Made by a program: the position numbers and the translations under genes. From Pseudomonas sp. C1C7 (GTDB taxonomy: Bacteria; Pseudomonadota; Gammaproteobacteria; Pseudomonadales; Pseudomonadaceae), in contig NZ_JABFMP010000012.1 in NCBI RefSeq assembly GCF_013359595.1, positions 1 to 64,000 on the forward strand: DNA of 64,000 nucleotides, given 5' to 3'. The notes under the pieces are model-generated. The model ran no database searches. It was not told the DNA's origin and was given only the letters and a program-made list of their open reading frames with translations. Position 1 is the first letter of the stretch. Each line of letters opens with the position of its first letter. Shown one piece after another: positions 53,907 to 63,181 of the stretch.

Positions 53907-55715
53907 TCAATGCTTCTTCGCCTGCTCTTCCAACTCATCCGACTCAAACAACCGCGCCAGTTCCGCCCGCGCTTCCTGGGCGGTCTGCATGACCTTCGCC
54001 GCATCGTCATAAACCGCATGCTGGGCCTCGAGCACCTGTTCATCGTGATGCCTGAAGCGCTTGATCCGCGCATCGGCCTGGTCCTGGGTCAAACCAAGGC
54101 CGATCAACGTCTGCCGGCTCATCTCCAGACTCGAATGGAAGGTCTCACGAATCGCATGAGCGCCCACGTCCATCAAACGATGCACGTGCTGACGGTTACG
54201 AGCGCGGGCGATGATCTTCATGTGCGGGTAGAGCTTGCGCACCAGTTCGGCGGTCTTGATGTTGGCGTCCGGGTCATCGGTGGCGATCACGAAGTACTCG
54301 GCCTGTTCGACCTTGGCCGCGCTGAGGATCTCCGGGCGCATCGGGTCGCCGTAGAACACCGGGACACCGCCGAAACTGCGGGACAGCTCGATGGTTTCCA
54401 CCGAGGTGTCGAGGGCGACGAACTTGATGTTCTGGGCCCGCAGGATCCGCGCCACGATCTGGCCCATGCGGCCCATGCCGGCGATCACCACCCGCGGCTC
54501 GTCGGTGTCGATTTCGCGGAATTTCTCCGGCACCACCACCGGCTGCACTTTCGGGCTGACCAGCCGTGCGCAGAGCAGGATCAACAACGGCGTCATGGCC
54601 ATCGACAGGGTGATGGCCAGCACCAGCAGGTCGTACAGGCGCGGATCGAACAGCGAGGCGTCACGGCCGATCTTGAACACCACGAACGCAAATTCACCAC
54701 CAGCCGCCAGCACGATGCCCAAGCGGATGGCGCTGACCTTGTTCAGGCCACCGGCCAGTCGGCCGAGCACGAACAATAGGGGAAATTTGACCACGATCAG
54801 CAGCACGGTCAGGCCCAGCACCACGATAGGCTCGCGCAGCAGCAGGCTGAGGTTGGCGCCCATGCCGACGCTCATGAAGAACAGCCCCAGCAACAGGCCC
54901 TTGAACGGTTCGATCTGCGCTTCCAGTTCATGGCGATATTCGGAATCCGCCAGCAGCAGGCCGGCGAGGAAGGCGCCCAGGGCCATGGAAATCCCGGCAA
55001 TACCCATCAGCCACGCGGTACCGATCACCACCAGCAGTGCGGTGGCGGTAGACACTTCAGGCAGATTGCTCTTGGCGACGATGCGGAACACCGGGCGCAG
55101 CAGGTAGCGCCCGCCGACCACCACGATGGCGATACTGCCCAATACTTCCAGGCCGTGGTTCAGATCCTGCGCGGCCGTGGTGTTGTGATCCACGCCTGCC
55201 AGCAGCGGCACCATGGCGATCAATGGGATGGCGGCGATGTCCTGGAACAACAGGATCGCGAAGGCCAGGCGCCCGTGGGGGCTGGTCAGTTCCTTGCGCT
55301 CGGCCAGGCTTTGCAGGCCGAAAGCCGTGGAGGACAGCGCCAGGCCCAGGCCCAGCACGATCGCGCTGTTGAGCGGTTGCCCGAACACGAACAGCGCCAG
55401 CACACCCAGCACCCCGCCCGTGAGCAGCACCTGCGCCAGGCCGACGCCAAACACCGATCTGCGCATCACCCACAGCCGTCGCGGCGACAGCTCGAGACCG
55501 ATGATGAACAGCAGCAACACCACGCCCAATTCCGAAATATGGGCGACGCTTTCCGGGTTGCCAATCAGGCCCAGCACCGAAGGGCCAATGATCACCCCCG
55601 CGAACAGATAGCCCAGCACTGCGCCCAGTTGCAGGCGTTTGGCGAGGGGGACGGTGAGGACTGCCGCGAGCAGAAACACGACAGCGGCTTGTAGCAGATA
55701 GCCTTCTTGGGGCAT
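53907..55715 (-). CDS. Kef-type potassium/proton antiporter
   Basis: A 602-residue monovalent cation:proton antiporter-2 protein. The membrane domain (to about residue 380) has LGAVLGYLFAGVIIGPSVLG and LGLGLALSSTAFGLQSLAER. The C-terminal regulatory TrkA-N domain begins PRVVIAGMGRMGQIVARILR, followed by FGGVPVFYGDPMRPEILSAA. The length and layout match KefB/KefC, which release potassium in response to electrophile-glutathione adducts. No kefF/kefG ancillary gene is adjacent. The start MPQEGYLLQAAVVFLL is at 55715. Confidence 0.92.
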   Translation of the reverse strand: MPQEGYLLQAAVVFLLAAVLTVPLAKRLQLGAVLGYLFAGVIIGPSVLGLIGNPESVAHISELGVVLLLFIIGLELSPRRLWVMRRSVFGVGLAQVLLTGGVLGVLALFVFGQPLNSAIVLGLGLALSSTAFGLQSLAERKELTSPHGRLAFAILLFQDIAAIPLIAMVPLLAGVDHNTTAAQDLNHGLEVLGSIAIVVVGGRYLLRPVFRIVAKSNLPEVSTATALLVVIGTAWLMGIAGISMALGAFLAGLLLADSEYRHELEAQIEPFKGLLLGLFFMSVGMGANLSLLLREPIVVLGLTVLLIVVKFPLLFVLGRLAGGLNKVSAIRLGIVLAAGGEFAFVVFKIGRDASLFDPRLYDLLVLAITLSMAMTPLLILLCARLVSPKVQPVVVPEKFREIDTDEPRVVIAGMGRMGQIVARILRAQNIKFVALDTSVETIELSRSFGGVPVFYGDPMRPEILSAAKVEQAEYFVIATDDPDANIKTAELVRKLYPHMKIIARARNRQHVHRLMDVGAHAIRETFHSSLEMSRQTLIGLGLTQDQADARIKRFRHHDEQVLEAQHAVYDDAAKVMQTAQEARAELARLFESDELEEQAKKH

Positions 55716-55947
55716 TGGGGAAACTCCATCAACTCGGTACGGCGGCCGACAAGGATAAAGGCTGGGGTTCGCGCAGATCTACCGTTGAATCTAGCTGGCT
55801 TGAGGCTGCGATGTGATGAACGCGGATTCCCCCTATAGGGTGATACCGGATTCTTTTGACGCGTGGGAGAATTCTCGCCACTAACGAAGCACGTTTCATG
55901 GCTTCCGAAACAACCTTCAGGGCTTGTCCCGACTTGGGTGGCATGCA

Positions 55948-56799
55948 ATGGAAAGTCAGCGACTTACATCAGTGCAGTGGTACCAGCAGATGGCGAAAGC
56001 CACTGAAGTCGTGGGTCGCCCGGACTTTTTCAGTGTGCTGGTCAATGCATTGGGTACGCTGGCGCCCATCCACGCGGCCACGCTATATCTCTACCCGCAC
56101 GATGGCCTGCCCACGGCCCTGTTCGAGCGCGACGATGAAGGGCATTTGCGGCCTGACGGAAGCGTCAAGCAGTACCTGTCGGGCTTCTATCTGCTGGACC
56201 CGTTCTATGGGATCTCCGTCGAAAACGTCGTCTCGGGCTGTTATCACCTGCCGGATATCGCCCCCGACCATTTCGAGCGCAGCGAATACTATCTGGCGTT
56301 CTATCAGCACGGCCGCATCGGCGACGAACTCAACTACATCCTGCAGATTTCTCCCGGTTTCACCATCGCGGTGTCATTGATCAGTGGGGAAAAGTTCAGC
56401 GAAGAGTCCTTGCAGCAGTTCAAGCTCATCAGCCCCTGGATACTTGCGCTACTGGACAAACACTGGGAAGGCGTCGGCGGCGAAGCACTCAGTGGCATGT
56501 TCGAGAACATCTTCGCCCGCAAGATACATGCGGCACTCAACAGTTTTGGTTGTTCAGTCCTGTCTCAGCGCGAATGCAGGATTACTCAACTGATATTGAA
56601 GGGGCACTCTACCAAGTCGTTGGCTGACCGCCTTGCAATCTCCGAAGATACGGTGAAGTCTCATCGAAAGAACGCCTACAACAAGTTGAATATCAACTCG
56701 CAGTCAGAATTGTTTGCATTGTTTATACATTCGATATCCCAAGCTCGAGATGTGTATTTCAAGGATCCACTGGAAAACTACAAAGGCCTGGATAATTAA
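55948..56799 (+). CDS. LuxR-family transcriptional regulator
   Basis: A 283-residue regulator with a C-terminal LuxR helix-turn-helix (residues about 205-265: LSQRECRITQLILKGHSTKS, then LADRLAISEDTVKSHRKNAY). The N-terminal domain has no phosphoreceiver signature and no acyl-homoserine-lactone pocket that I recognise, so it is not a typical quorum-sensing LuxR. The start at 55948 (MESQRLTSVQWY) is one of two candidates, the other being 55924. It lies 40 bp before the aminotransferase gene on the same strand, so it probably controls amine use. Confidence 0.85.
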   Translation: MESQRLTSVQWYQQMAKATEVVGRPDFFSVLVNALGTLAPIHAATLYLYPHDGLPTALFERDDEGHLRPDGSVKQYLSGFYLLDPFYGISVENVVSGCYHLPDIAPDHFERSEYYLAFYQHGRIGDELNYILQISPGFTIAVSLISGEKFSEESLQQFKLISPWILALLDKHWEGVGGEALSGMFENIFARKIHAALNSFGCSVLSQRECRITQLILKGHSTKSLADRLAISEDTVKSHRKNAYNKLNINSQSELFALFIHSISQARDVYFKDPLENYKGLDN

Positions 56800-56839
56800 C
56801 CGGGCACTTTAATCACCCAAAAATAAAAAGGTAAATCAT

Positions 56840-58222
56840 ATGAATGTTCCATTCAGGCTCAGTCGTGCCACCGAAGATTATCAGGCGTCCGATGCTGCGC
56901 ATCACATTCATGCCTTTCTGGATCAAAAGGCATTGAATGCCGAAGGTCCGCGCGTGATTGTCCGAGGTGAAGGTCTTTATCTCTGGGACAACGATGGCCG
57001 TCGTTATCTGGACGGTATGTCGGGCCTGTGGTGCACCCAGCTGGGTTATGGCCGCAGGGACCTGACCGCCGCGGCCAGCGCGCAAATGGATCAGTTGGCT
57101 TACTACAACATGTTCTTCCACACCACTCACCCGGCGGTGATCGAGTTGTCCGAGTTGCTGTTCAGTCTGCTACCCAAGCACTACAGCCACGTGATCTATA
57201 CCAACTCCGGCTCCGAAGCCAACGAAGTACTGATCCGCACCGTGCGCCGTTTCTGGCAGATTGAAGGCAAGCCACAGAAGAAGATCATGATCGGCCGCTG
57301 GAACGGTTATCACGGCTCGACGCTTGCAGCCACGGCACTGGGCGGCATGAAGTTCATGCACGAAATGGGCGGCATGATTCCGGACATCGCGCACATCGAT
57401 GAACCGTACTGGTACGCACAGGGCGGCGATCTCACTCCTGCCGAATTCGGGCACAAGTGCGCGCAGCAACTGGAAGAGAAAATCCTCGAACTGGGCGCTG
57501 AAAACGTCGCCGGCTTTATCGCCGAACCGTTCCAGGGCGCCGGCGGCATGATCTTCCCGCCTGAGAGCTACTGGCCGGAAATCCAGCGCATCTGCCGCAA
57601 GTACGATGTTCTGCTGTGTGCCGATGAAGTGATCGGCGGCTTCGGGCGCACCGGCGAATGGTTCGCTCACCAACACTTCGGATTCGAGCCGGACACCCTG
57701 TCGATCGCCAAGGGCCTGACCAGCGGCTACATCCCGATGGGTGGCCTGGTGCTGTCCAAGCGGATCGCCGAAGCGCTGGTGGAAGAGGGTGGCGTGTTCG
57801 CCCACGGCCTGACGTATTCCGGTCACCCGGTCGCCGCCGCCGTGGCCGTGGCCAACCTCAAGGCCTTGCGCGATGAAGGCATCGTCACCCGGGTCAAGAG
57901 CGACACCGGCCCGTACCTGCAAAGTTGCCTGCGTGAAGTGTTCGGCAACCACCCGCTGATTGGCGAGATTCAGGGCGCCGGTCTCGTGGCTGCCTTGCAG
58001 TTCGCCGAAGACAAGGCCACGCGCAAGCGTTTCGACAACGAGAACGACATCGCCTGGCAATGCCGCACCTTCGGTTTCGAGGAAGGCGTGATCATTCGTT
58101 CGACACTGGGCCGGATGATCATGGCGCCGGCACTGGTCGCCGGGCGTGCGGAGATCGATGAGTTGGTAGAGAAAACCCGCAAGGCAGTCGATCGCACTGC
58201 GCAGCAGATCGGTCGCCTGTAA
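56840..58222 (+). CDS. Class III aminotransferase (putrescine/amine-pyruvate type)
   Basis: A 460-residue pyridoxal-phosphate enzyme of the class III omega-aminotransferases, closest in pattern to SpuC, the putrescine-pyruvate aminotransferase. Motifs are LDGMSGLWCTQLGYGRRDLT, YTNSGSEANEVLIRTVRRFW, GRWNGYHGSTLAATALGGMK, and the cofactor Lys in ADEVIGGFGRTGEWF...SIAKGLTSGY. It is between a LuxR regulator and an amine permease. The amine donor (putrescine, cadaverine or another) cannot be fixed from sequence. A hairpin follows 13 bp downstream. Confidence 0.92.
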   Translation: MNVPFRLSRATEDYQASDAAHHIHAFLDQKALNAEGPRVIVRGEGLYLWDNDGRRYLDGMSGLWCTQLGYGRRDLTAAASAQMDQLAYYNMFFHTTHPAVIELSELLFSLLPKHYSHVIYTNSGSEANEVLIRTVRRFWQIEGKPQKKIMIGRWNGYHGSTLAATALGGMKFMHEMGGMIPDIAHIDEPYWYAQGGDLTPAEFGHKCAQQLEEKILELGAENVAGFIAEPFQGAGGMIFPPESYWPEIQRICRKYDVLLCADEVIGGFGRTGEWFAHQHFGFEPDTLSIAKGLTSGYIPMGGLVLSKRIAEALVEEGGVFAHGLTYSGHPVAAAVAVANLKALRDEGIVTRVKSDTGPYLQSCLREVFGNHPLIGEIQGAGLVAALQFAEDKATRKRFDNENDIAWQCRTFGFEEGVIIRSTLGRMIMAPALVAGRAEIDELVEKTRKAVDRTAQQIGRL

Positions 58223-58235
58223 GGAGACAAGGATA

Positions 58236-58265
58236 GACAGCGCCAACTCATTGTTGGCGCCTGTC
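58236..58265 (+). terminator. Hairpin after the aminotransferase gene
   Basis: GACAG-CGCCAAC and its inverse GTTGGCG-CCTGTC form an imperfect stem with a small loop. There is little T-run, so it may be an attenuator or processing site rather than a full stop before the permease gene. Confidence 0.5.
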
Positions 58266-58388
58266 TCGGTCAGACGCTGATAGTCCAGGTTGCGGCAGTT
58301 CGACGAGCTGACAGGAAGAACTTTCTTCCTCGTATTGCCTTGGGCGCAGATCAACAATCCTAAACTCCCCATGATTCAGGAGTTCTTA

Positions 58389-59780
58389 ATGAATACAAAA
58401 ATAAGAGCGTCAAACTCCTCGGCTTCAATCGATTCAGTTGAAGGTGACCATAGCGGTAATACGGCAACTTTCAGAAAGTCCCTCGGTATCCCTTCACTCG
58501 TTCTTTTCGGCCTGGCCTACATGGTGCCGCTCGCCGTATTTACAACTTACGGACTGGTCACGCAAATGACCAAGGGCAACATGCCCACGGCTTATCTGTT
58601 CACCCTGGCTGCCATGTTGTTGACCGCCTACAGTTACGGTCGAATGGTTCAGGCGCATCCTTATTCGGGCTCGGTCTACACCTACACCCGGAAAACCTTT
58701 GGCGCCTACTTCGGTTTCATGGCCGGCTGGACGCTGTTGCTGGACTACATCTTCCTGCCATTGCTCAGCTATCTGCTGATCGGCATCTACATGGCGGAAT
58801 ATTTCCCGGCCATTCCCGCCTATGTCTGGGTGTTGGGTTCCATCCTGCTGGTGACCTTCCTCAATCTTGTCGGTATCGAGTCGGTCAACCGGGTGAACCT
58901 GGTGCTGGTCGTGGCGCAACTGGCGTTTATCGTGGTGTTCGTCACGCTGTCGATCCAGCGCTTCAGTGCGCAGGCCAGCGATGTGTCCTTGATGCTGCCG
59001 TTCCACAACTCCGAATTCAGCCTGCCGATCGTGTTCTCCGGTGCAGCGGTGCTGTGTCTTTCCTTCCTGGGGTTCGACGCGGTGTCGACCATGGCCGAGG
59101 AAGCGCGCAACCCCCGGTATCGCATTCCCACGGCAATCATGGCCGTGACCCTGATAGGCGGTGTGCTGTTCGTGATCGTGGCTTACTTCGCACAACTGGT
59201 GTTCCCTGAGTGGAAAACCTTCGTCGACGCCGATTCCGCATCGGTGGACGTCATGCGTCGTGTGGGCGGGGAGATGCTGGTAACGGCGTTCACGGCCACC
59301 TATGTCGCGGGCTGCTTCGCTTCGGCGATGGTGTCTCAGGCGAGCGTTTCCCGGGTGTTGTTCGCGATGGGCCGGGATGGCGCGTTGCCTCGCGTGTTCG
59401 GGGTCCTGATGACGAAGAAACGGGTGCCGGTGACGGCGGTCCTGGTGGTCAGTCTGCTGTCCATGATCGCCCTGGTGATTACCCTGGATACCGTTGCGAA
59501 CATGATCAGTTTCGGCGCGCTCTTTGCCTTCTCGGCGGTCAATCTGGCAGTGATCAAGCACTATCTGGTCGACGAGCGCAAAACCGGGCTCAAGAACTTC
59601 GTACTGTATGGATTGATTCCTGCCTTGGGGTTCCTCTCGACCGTCTGGCTGTGGACCAGCCTGTCGCACATGTCCTTCGTGATCGGACTGTGCTGGATGG
59701 CGCTTGGGCTCGTGGTATTGCTGAGCGTCACGCAAATGTTCCGTGTCAAATTGCCGGAACTGCAAATGGCTGAAAAATAA
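58389..59780 (+). CDS. APC-family amino acid/polyamine permease (PuuP-like)
   Basis: A 463-residue transporter of the amino acid-polyamine-organocation superfamily, with about twelve membrane segments. The N-terminus shows SLGIPSLVLFGLAYMVPLAV and GRMVQAHPYSGSVYTYTRKT; further on, SFLGFDAVSTMAEEARNPRY is the usual APC helix 6-loop. It resembles putrescine importer PuuP. AGGAG precedes ATG 58389 by 7 bp; ATG 58371 is a weaker option. Its place after the aminotransferase suggests import of the amine that enzyme degrades. A strong hairpin follows at 59788-59816. Confidence 0.92.
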   Translation: MNTKIRASNSSASIDSVEGDHSGNTATFRKSLGIPSLVLFGLAYMVPLAVFTTYGLVTQMTKGNMPTAYLFTLAAMLLTAYSYGRMVQAHPYSGSVYTYTRKTFGAYFGFMAGWTLLLDYIFLPLLSYLLIGIYMAEYFPAIPAYVWVLGSILLVTFLNLVGIESVNRVNLVLVVAQLAFIVVFVTLSIQRFSAQASDVSLMLPFHNSEFSLPIVFSGAAVLCLSFLGFDAVSTMAEEARNPRYRIPTAIMAVTLIGGVLFVIVAYFAQLVFPEWKTFVDADSASVDVMRRVGGEMLVTAFTATYVAGCFASAMVSQASVSRVLFAMGRDGALPRVFGVLMTKKRVPVTAVLVVSLLSMIALVITLDTVANMISFGALFAFSAVNLAVIKHYLVDERKTGLKNFVLYGLIPALGFLSTVWLWTSLSHMSFVIGLCWMALGLVVLLSVTQMFRVKLPELQMAEK

Positions 59781-59787
59781 GCGGTTT

Positions 59788-59816
59788 CACCGAGGGGCGA
59801 GATTCGCCCCTCGGTG
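59788..59816 (+). terminator. Hairpin terminator after the permease gene
   Basis: Perfect 13-bp arms CACCGAGGGGCGA/TCGCCCCTCGGTG around a 3-bp loop, followed by a partly T-rich stretch (TGTGACGTTGTTCTTT). Confidence 0.8.
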
Positions 59817-59890
59817 TGACGTTGTTCTTTGCATCAATCAGTTACATTTATAGAATAGACAGATCAATCCTGTCTGTTTCCGAGCACCTC

Positions 59891-60805
59891 ATGGCCATCA
59901 ACTTCGACCTCAACGACCTGCAAGCCTTTCGCGCGGTGGTCGAACAGGGGAGTTTTCGCAAGGCCGCCGACACCGTTCGCATCTCCCAGCCGGCCCTGAG
60001 CCGACGTATCGAAAAGCTCGAGGACGCCCTCGGCGTGCGGCTGTTCGAGCGCACCACGCGCAAGGTCAGCCTGACCCAGGCCGGTCGCGGTTTCATGCCC
60101 CGGGTCGAGCGCCTGCTGGATGATCTGGACATCGCCTTGCTGGGCATCAGTGAAGTCGCCTCGAACCGTCTCGGCCATGTCACTGTCGCCTGCGTGCCCT
60201 CGGCGGCGTACTACTTCATGCCCCGGGTGATCGCGCGCTATCACCAGCAATTTCCCAAGATCAAGGTCAAGGTGCTCGACTCCAGCGCCCACGAAGTGCT
60301 GAGCGCGGTGGTCAATGGCGAGGCGGATTTCGGCCTGAGCTTCATGGGCACTCTGGAGGCCGAGGTGGATTTCGAGCCGCTGGTGCAGGAAAGCTACGTG
60401 GTCGCCTGCCGCCGTGATCACCCTCTGGCCGGGCGCAGCAGCGTGACCTGGGACGAGTTTTATCAGCAGGATTACATCTCGCTGGACAAGACCTCAGGCA
60501 ACCGCTTCTTGCTGGATCAGGCGCTGACGCGGGTGGTGCCGCAGCGGCCAAGCATCTGCGAGACCCTGCATGTGACGACCATGATCGGTCTGGTGGAGGC
60601 GGGATTGGGGGTGGCGGCGGTGCCGCTGATGGCGATGCCGGCAGCGGATCACCCGATTCTGACGCGGGTGCCGCTCACCGATCCGCAGGTGATACGCAGC
60701 GTCGGCCTGATCAAGCGCCGGGGTCGAACCCTGACCCCGGCTGCACTGGAACTGGAACGGCTGGTGGTGGAAATGAAAGTCCTGCCGCCCTCGGTCAGCG
60801 ACTGA
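59891..60805 (+). CDS. LysR-type regulator next to a binding protein-MFS pair
   Basis: A 304-residue LysR regulator with helix-turn-helix SFRKAADTVRISQPALSRRI (residues about 22-41) and effector domain. The ATG at 59891 follows GAGCACCTC; the longer frame to 59816 overlaps the terminator. Its last 11 bp overlap, on the opposite strand, the end of the periplasmic binding protein gene, so the two genes are convergent. It may respond to the substrate of that transport pair. Confidence 0.92.
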   Translation: MAINFDLNDLQAFRAVVEQGSFRKAADTVRISQPALSRRIEKLEDALGVRLFERTTRKVSLTQAGRGFMPRVERLLDDLDIALLGISEVASNRLGHVTVACVPSAAYYFMPRVIARYHQQFPKIKVKVLDSSAHEVLSAVVNGEADFGLSFMGTLEAEVDFEPLVQESYVVACRRDHPLAGRSSVTWDEFYQQDYISLDKTSGNRFLLDQALTRVVPQRPSICETLHVTTMIGLVEAGLGVAAVPLMAMPAADHPILTRVPLTDPQVIRSVGLIKRRGRTLTPAALELERLVVEMKVLPPSVSD

Positions 60806-61571
60806 CCGAATCCAGGCCGGTGGCCTTCACATCCGGTTGCGCGGCGCAGGAGGCCAGGTAATCCAGCAGCGCCCTGGCTTCGGCCGGGTGCTGCGCGCCC
60901 ACCGGGATCCCGGCGGCAAAGCGCGTCACGGACTGCACCGACTCCGGAATCTTCGCCACGAAACTCACCCCCGGCACTGGCAGCAGTTCGCTGACCTGCT
61001 GGAAGCCCAGTTGATAATCGCCGGTGGCGACCACCGAGCCCACGGGGATCTTGGGCACCATGGTCGATTTGCCCTTCAGCTGGTCTTCGATGCCCAGGCG
61101 CTTGAACAGCTGCTGTTCGATGTAGACACCGCTGGCGCTGTCGGAATAGGCCACGGATCTGGCGTCGAGCAGGGTCTTTTTCAGGCCGTCCACCGAGCTG
61201 ATGTCCGGCTTGGGCGCGCCTTCACGCACCACCAGGCCGATCCGCGAGTCCGCCAGTTCGACCCGTGACGCCGGGTCGACCTTGCCTTGCTTGATCAGGT
61301 CGTCCAGGGCGTAACCGACCATGATCACCACATCGGCTTTCTCGCCACGGGCCAGGCGATTGGGGATCGCTTCCGGGGCCTTGCCCATCGACGGACCCAG
61401 TGCGGTGTCGAGTGTATTGCCGGTGGACGCGGCGAATTTCGGGCCGAGGATTTTATAGGCCGCAGTGAAACCGCCGGAGGTCATCACGCGGATCTCTTCG
61501 GCCTGGGCGACGGTGCTCGCGCCCAGGCTGACCAGCAGCGCCAGGGCCGCGACATTGAACAGTTTTTTCAT
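60795..61571 (-). CDS. Periplasmic substrate-binding protein (ModA-like fold)
   Basis: A 258-residue exported protein. The signal peptide is KKLFNVAALALLVSLGASTV with cleavage after AQA. The mature part resembles the molybdate/tungstate-binding and related family II binding proteins: IRVMTSGGFTAAYKILGPKF, then FAASTGNTLDTALGPSMGKA and LARGEKADVVIMVGYALDDL. No ABC permease or ATPase gene is adjacent. It follows the MFS gene by 26 bp on the same strand, so binding protein and MFS carrier are co-expressed. The ligand is unknown; a small organic acid fits the neighbour better than molybdate. Confidence 0.88.
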   Translation of the reverse strand: MKKLFNVAALALLVSLGASTVAQAEEIRVMTSGGFTAAYKILGPKFAASTGNTLDTALGPSMGKAPEAIPNRLARGEKADVVIMVGYALDDLIKQGKVDPASRVELADSRIGLVVREGAPKPDISSVDGLKKTLLDARSVAYSDSASGVYIEQQLFKRLGIEDQLKGKSTMVPKIPVGSVVATGDYQLGFQQVSELLPVPGVSFVAKIPESVQSVTRFAAGIPVGAQHPAEARALLDYLASCAAQPDVKATGLDSVSR

Positions 61572-61597
61572 GGACAGGGTCTCGATCAAGGCGGGTT

Positions 61598-62890
61598 TCA
61601 CGACAGCACCGGTTGCAGACGGCCGCCGGCACGGCGATACAGGTACAGCGTCGCGCACAGGGCGCAGAGCGCTGCCACACTCATCCAGTAGCCGGGCGCC
61701 GCTTTGTCGCCGGTGTACTGGATCAGGAAGGTCGACATCGCCGGGGTGAAACCGCCAAACAGCGCCGTGGCCAGGCTATAAGCCAGGGAGAAACCCGCGA
61801 CCCGCACCTCGACCGGCATGATTTCCGTCAGCGCCGGGATCATCGCGCCGTTGTACAGGCCATAAATGAACGACAGCCACAGCAGCACCAGCAGCATGTT
61901 GATGAAGCTTGGTGCCTGCACCAGGTACGACAGCGCCGGATAGGTCGTCGCCAGTGCCAGCAGGGCCATGGCGATCAGCACCGGACGACGGCCGATGCGG
62001 TCCGACAATGCCCCGCCAATCGGCAGCCAGAAGAAGTTCGACACACCCACCAGCAAAGTCACCAGCAGCGCATCGGAGGTGCTCAGGTGCAGCACAGTTT
62101 TGCCGAAGGTCGGCGCGTACACGGTGATCAGGTAGAAGGCGGTGGTGGTCAGGGCGACCATCAGCATGCCGGCGAACACGGTGACCCAGTTTTGCGCCAA
62201 GGTGCGGAACACTTCGCGCATGCTCGGGCGGTGTTTACGGGTGGCGAACTCTTCGGTTTCTTCCAGGTTGCGGCGCAGCAGGAAGATGAACGGCACGATC
62301 ATGCAGCCGACGAAAAACGGAATCCGCCAGCCCCAGTCGGCGATGGCCGCGGGCGCCATCCACTGGTTGAGGGCATAACCCAGGGCGGCGGCGACAATGA
62401 TCGCCACTTGCTGGCTGCCGGACTGCCAGCTGGTGAAAAAGCCCTTGCGGCCGGGCGTGGCGATCTCCGAGAGATACACCGAGACGCCGCCCAGTTCGGC
62501 ACCGGCCGAGAAGCCTTGCAGCAGCCGGCCGACCAGCACCAGCGCCGGGGCGAACAGGCCGATGGTTTCGTAACCGGGCACCAGCACAATCAATATCGTG
62601 CCGCTGGCCATGATCGACAGGGTGACGATCAGGCCCTTGCGCCGGCCGACGTCATCGATGTAGGCACCGAGCACCACCGCGCCCAAAGGACGCATCAAAA
62701 AGCCCGCGCCGAATACGGCGAAGGTCATCATCAGGGAAGCGAATTCGCTGCTGGCAGGAAAGAACACCGACGCGATCTGCGTGGCGTAGAAGCCGAAAAG
62801 AAAGAAATCGAACTGTTCGAGGAAGTTGCCCGAGGTGACCCGGAAGATTGCGCTGGCCCGGGAGCGTCCGCGCGGAATTGTGGCTGTCAT
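61598..62890 (-). CDS. MFS transporter (citrate/tricarballylate-type MHS family)
   Basis: A 430-residue major facilitator of the metabolite:proton symporter family. Marks are [60 protein letters not shown] and [13 protein letters not shown]. It resembles citrate and tricarballylate carriers such as TcuC. The ATG at 62890 ([13 protein letters not shown]) is chosen; the longer frame runs 17 codons upstream. It leads the two-gene unit with the periplasmic binding protein. Confidence 0.9.
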   Translation of the reverse strand: MTATIPRGRSRASAIFRVTSGNFLEQFDFFLFGFYATQIASVFFPASSEFASLMMTFAVFGAGFLMRPLGAVVLGAYIDDVGRRKGLIVTLSIMASGTILIVLVPGYETIGLFAPALVLVGRLLQGFSAGAELGGVSVYLSEIATPGRKGFFTSWQSGSQQVAIIVAAALGYALNQWMAPAAIADWGWRIPFFVGCMIVPFIFLLRRNLEETEEFATRKHRPSMREVFRTLAQNWVTVFAGMLMVALTTTAFYLITVYAPTFGKTVLHLSTSDALLVTLLVGVSNFFWLPIGGALSDRIGRRPVLIAMALLALATTYPALSYLVQAPSFINMLLVLLWLSFIYGLYNGAMIPALTEIMPVEVRVAGFSLAYSLATALFGGFTPAMSTFLIQYTGDKAAPGYWMSVAALCALCATLYLYRRAGGRLQPVLS

Positions 62891-63044
62891 CGATAAGTAC
62901 TCCACCGCTTTTATGACGTACGCCGACAGGTTGTGGCGCACGGATCTTATTGGGGCGGATAGTGGCGCAGGGGGATCGATATGTTAATTGCATAGTTGGC
63001 ATGCATTGATGCGTGAAACGGATCAATGGGTGTGGCCGCTCTGG

Positions 63045-63074
63045 CGCCTTCGCGGGCAAGCCTCGCTCCTACGC
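63045..63074. repeat. REP-type palindrome, single copy
   Basis: The core CCTTCGCGGGCAAGCCTCGC followed by TCCTACGCA matches the common REP of the window. It lies between the MFS gene and the hypothetical membrane protein. Confidence 0.8.
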
Positions 63075-63181
63075 AGACCGCGTTCAACCCATAGGAGGCC
63101 GTCGCGATCTTGCAGCCAGGGCTAGACTTGAGTGGCAGGCTATCCGCAACTTAATCGTCCGCCCGGCAGGAGGTCATCAGC

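Noticed and set aside
60795..61571. Calling the binding protein ModA and linking it to the molybdenum locus
   Set aside because: There are no modB/modC genes, the partner is an MFS carrier, and the distance from the cofactor genes is 50 kb.
61613..62896. 427-codon plus-strand open frame over the MFS gene
   Set aside because: It is rich in His, Gln and Arg as expected of an antisense frame; the minus strand encodes a clear transporter.
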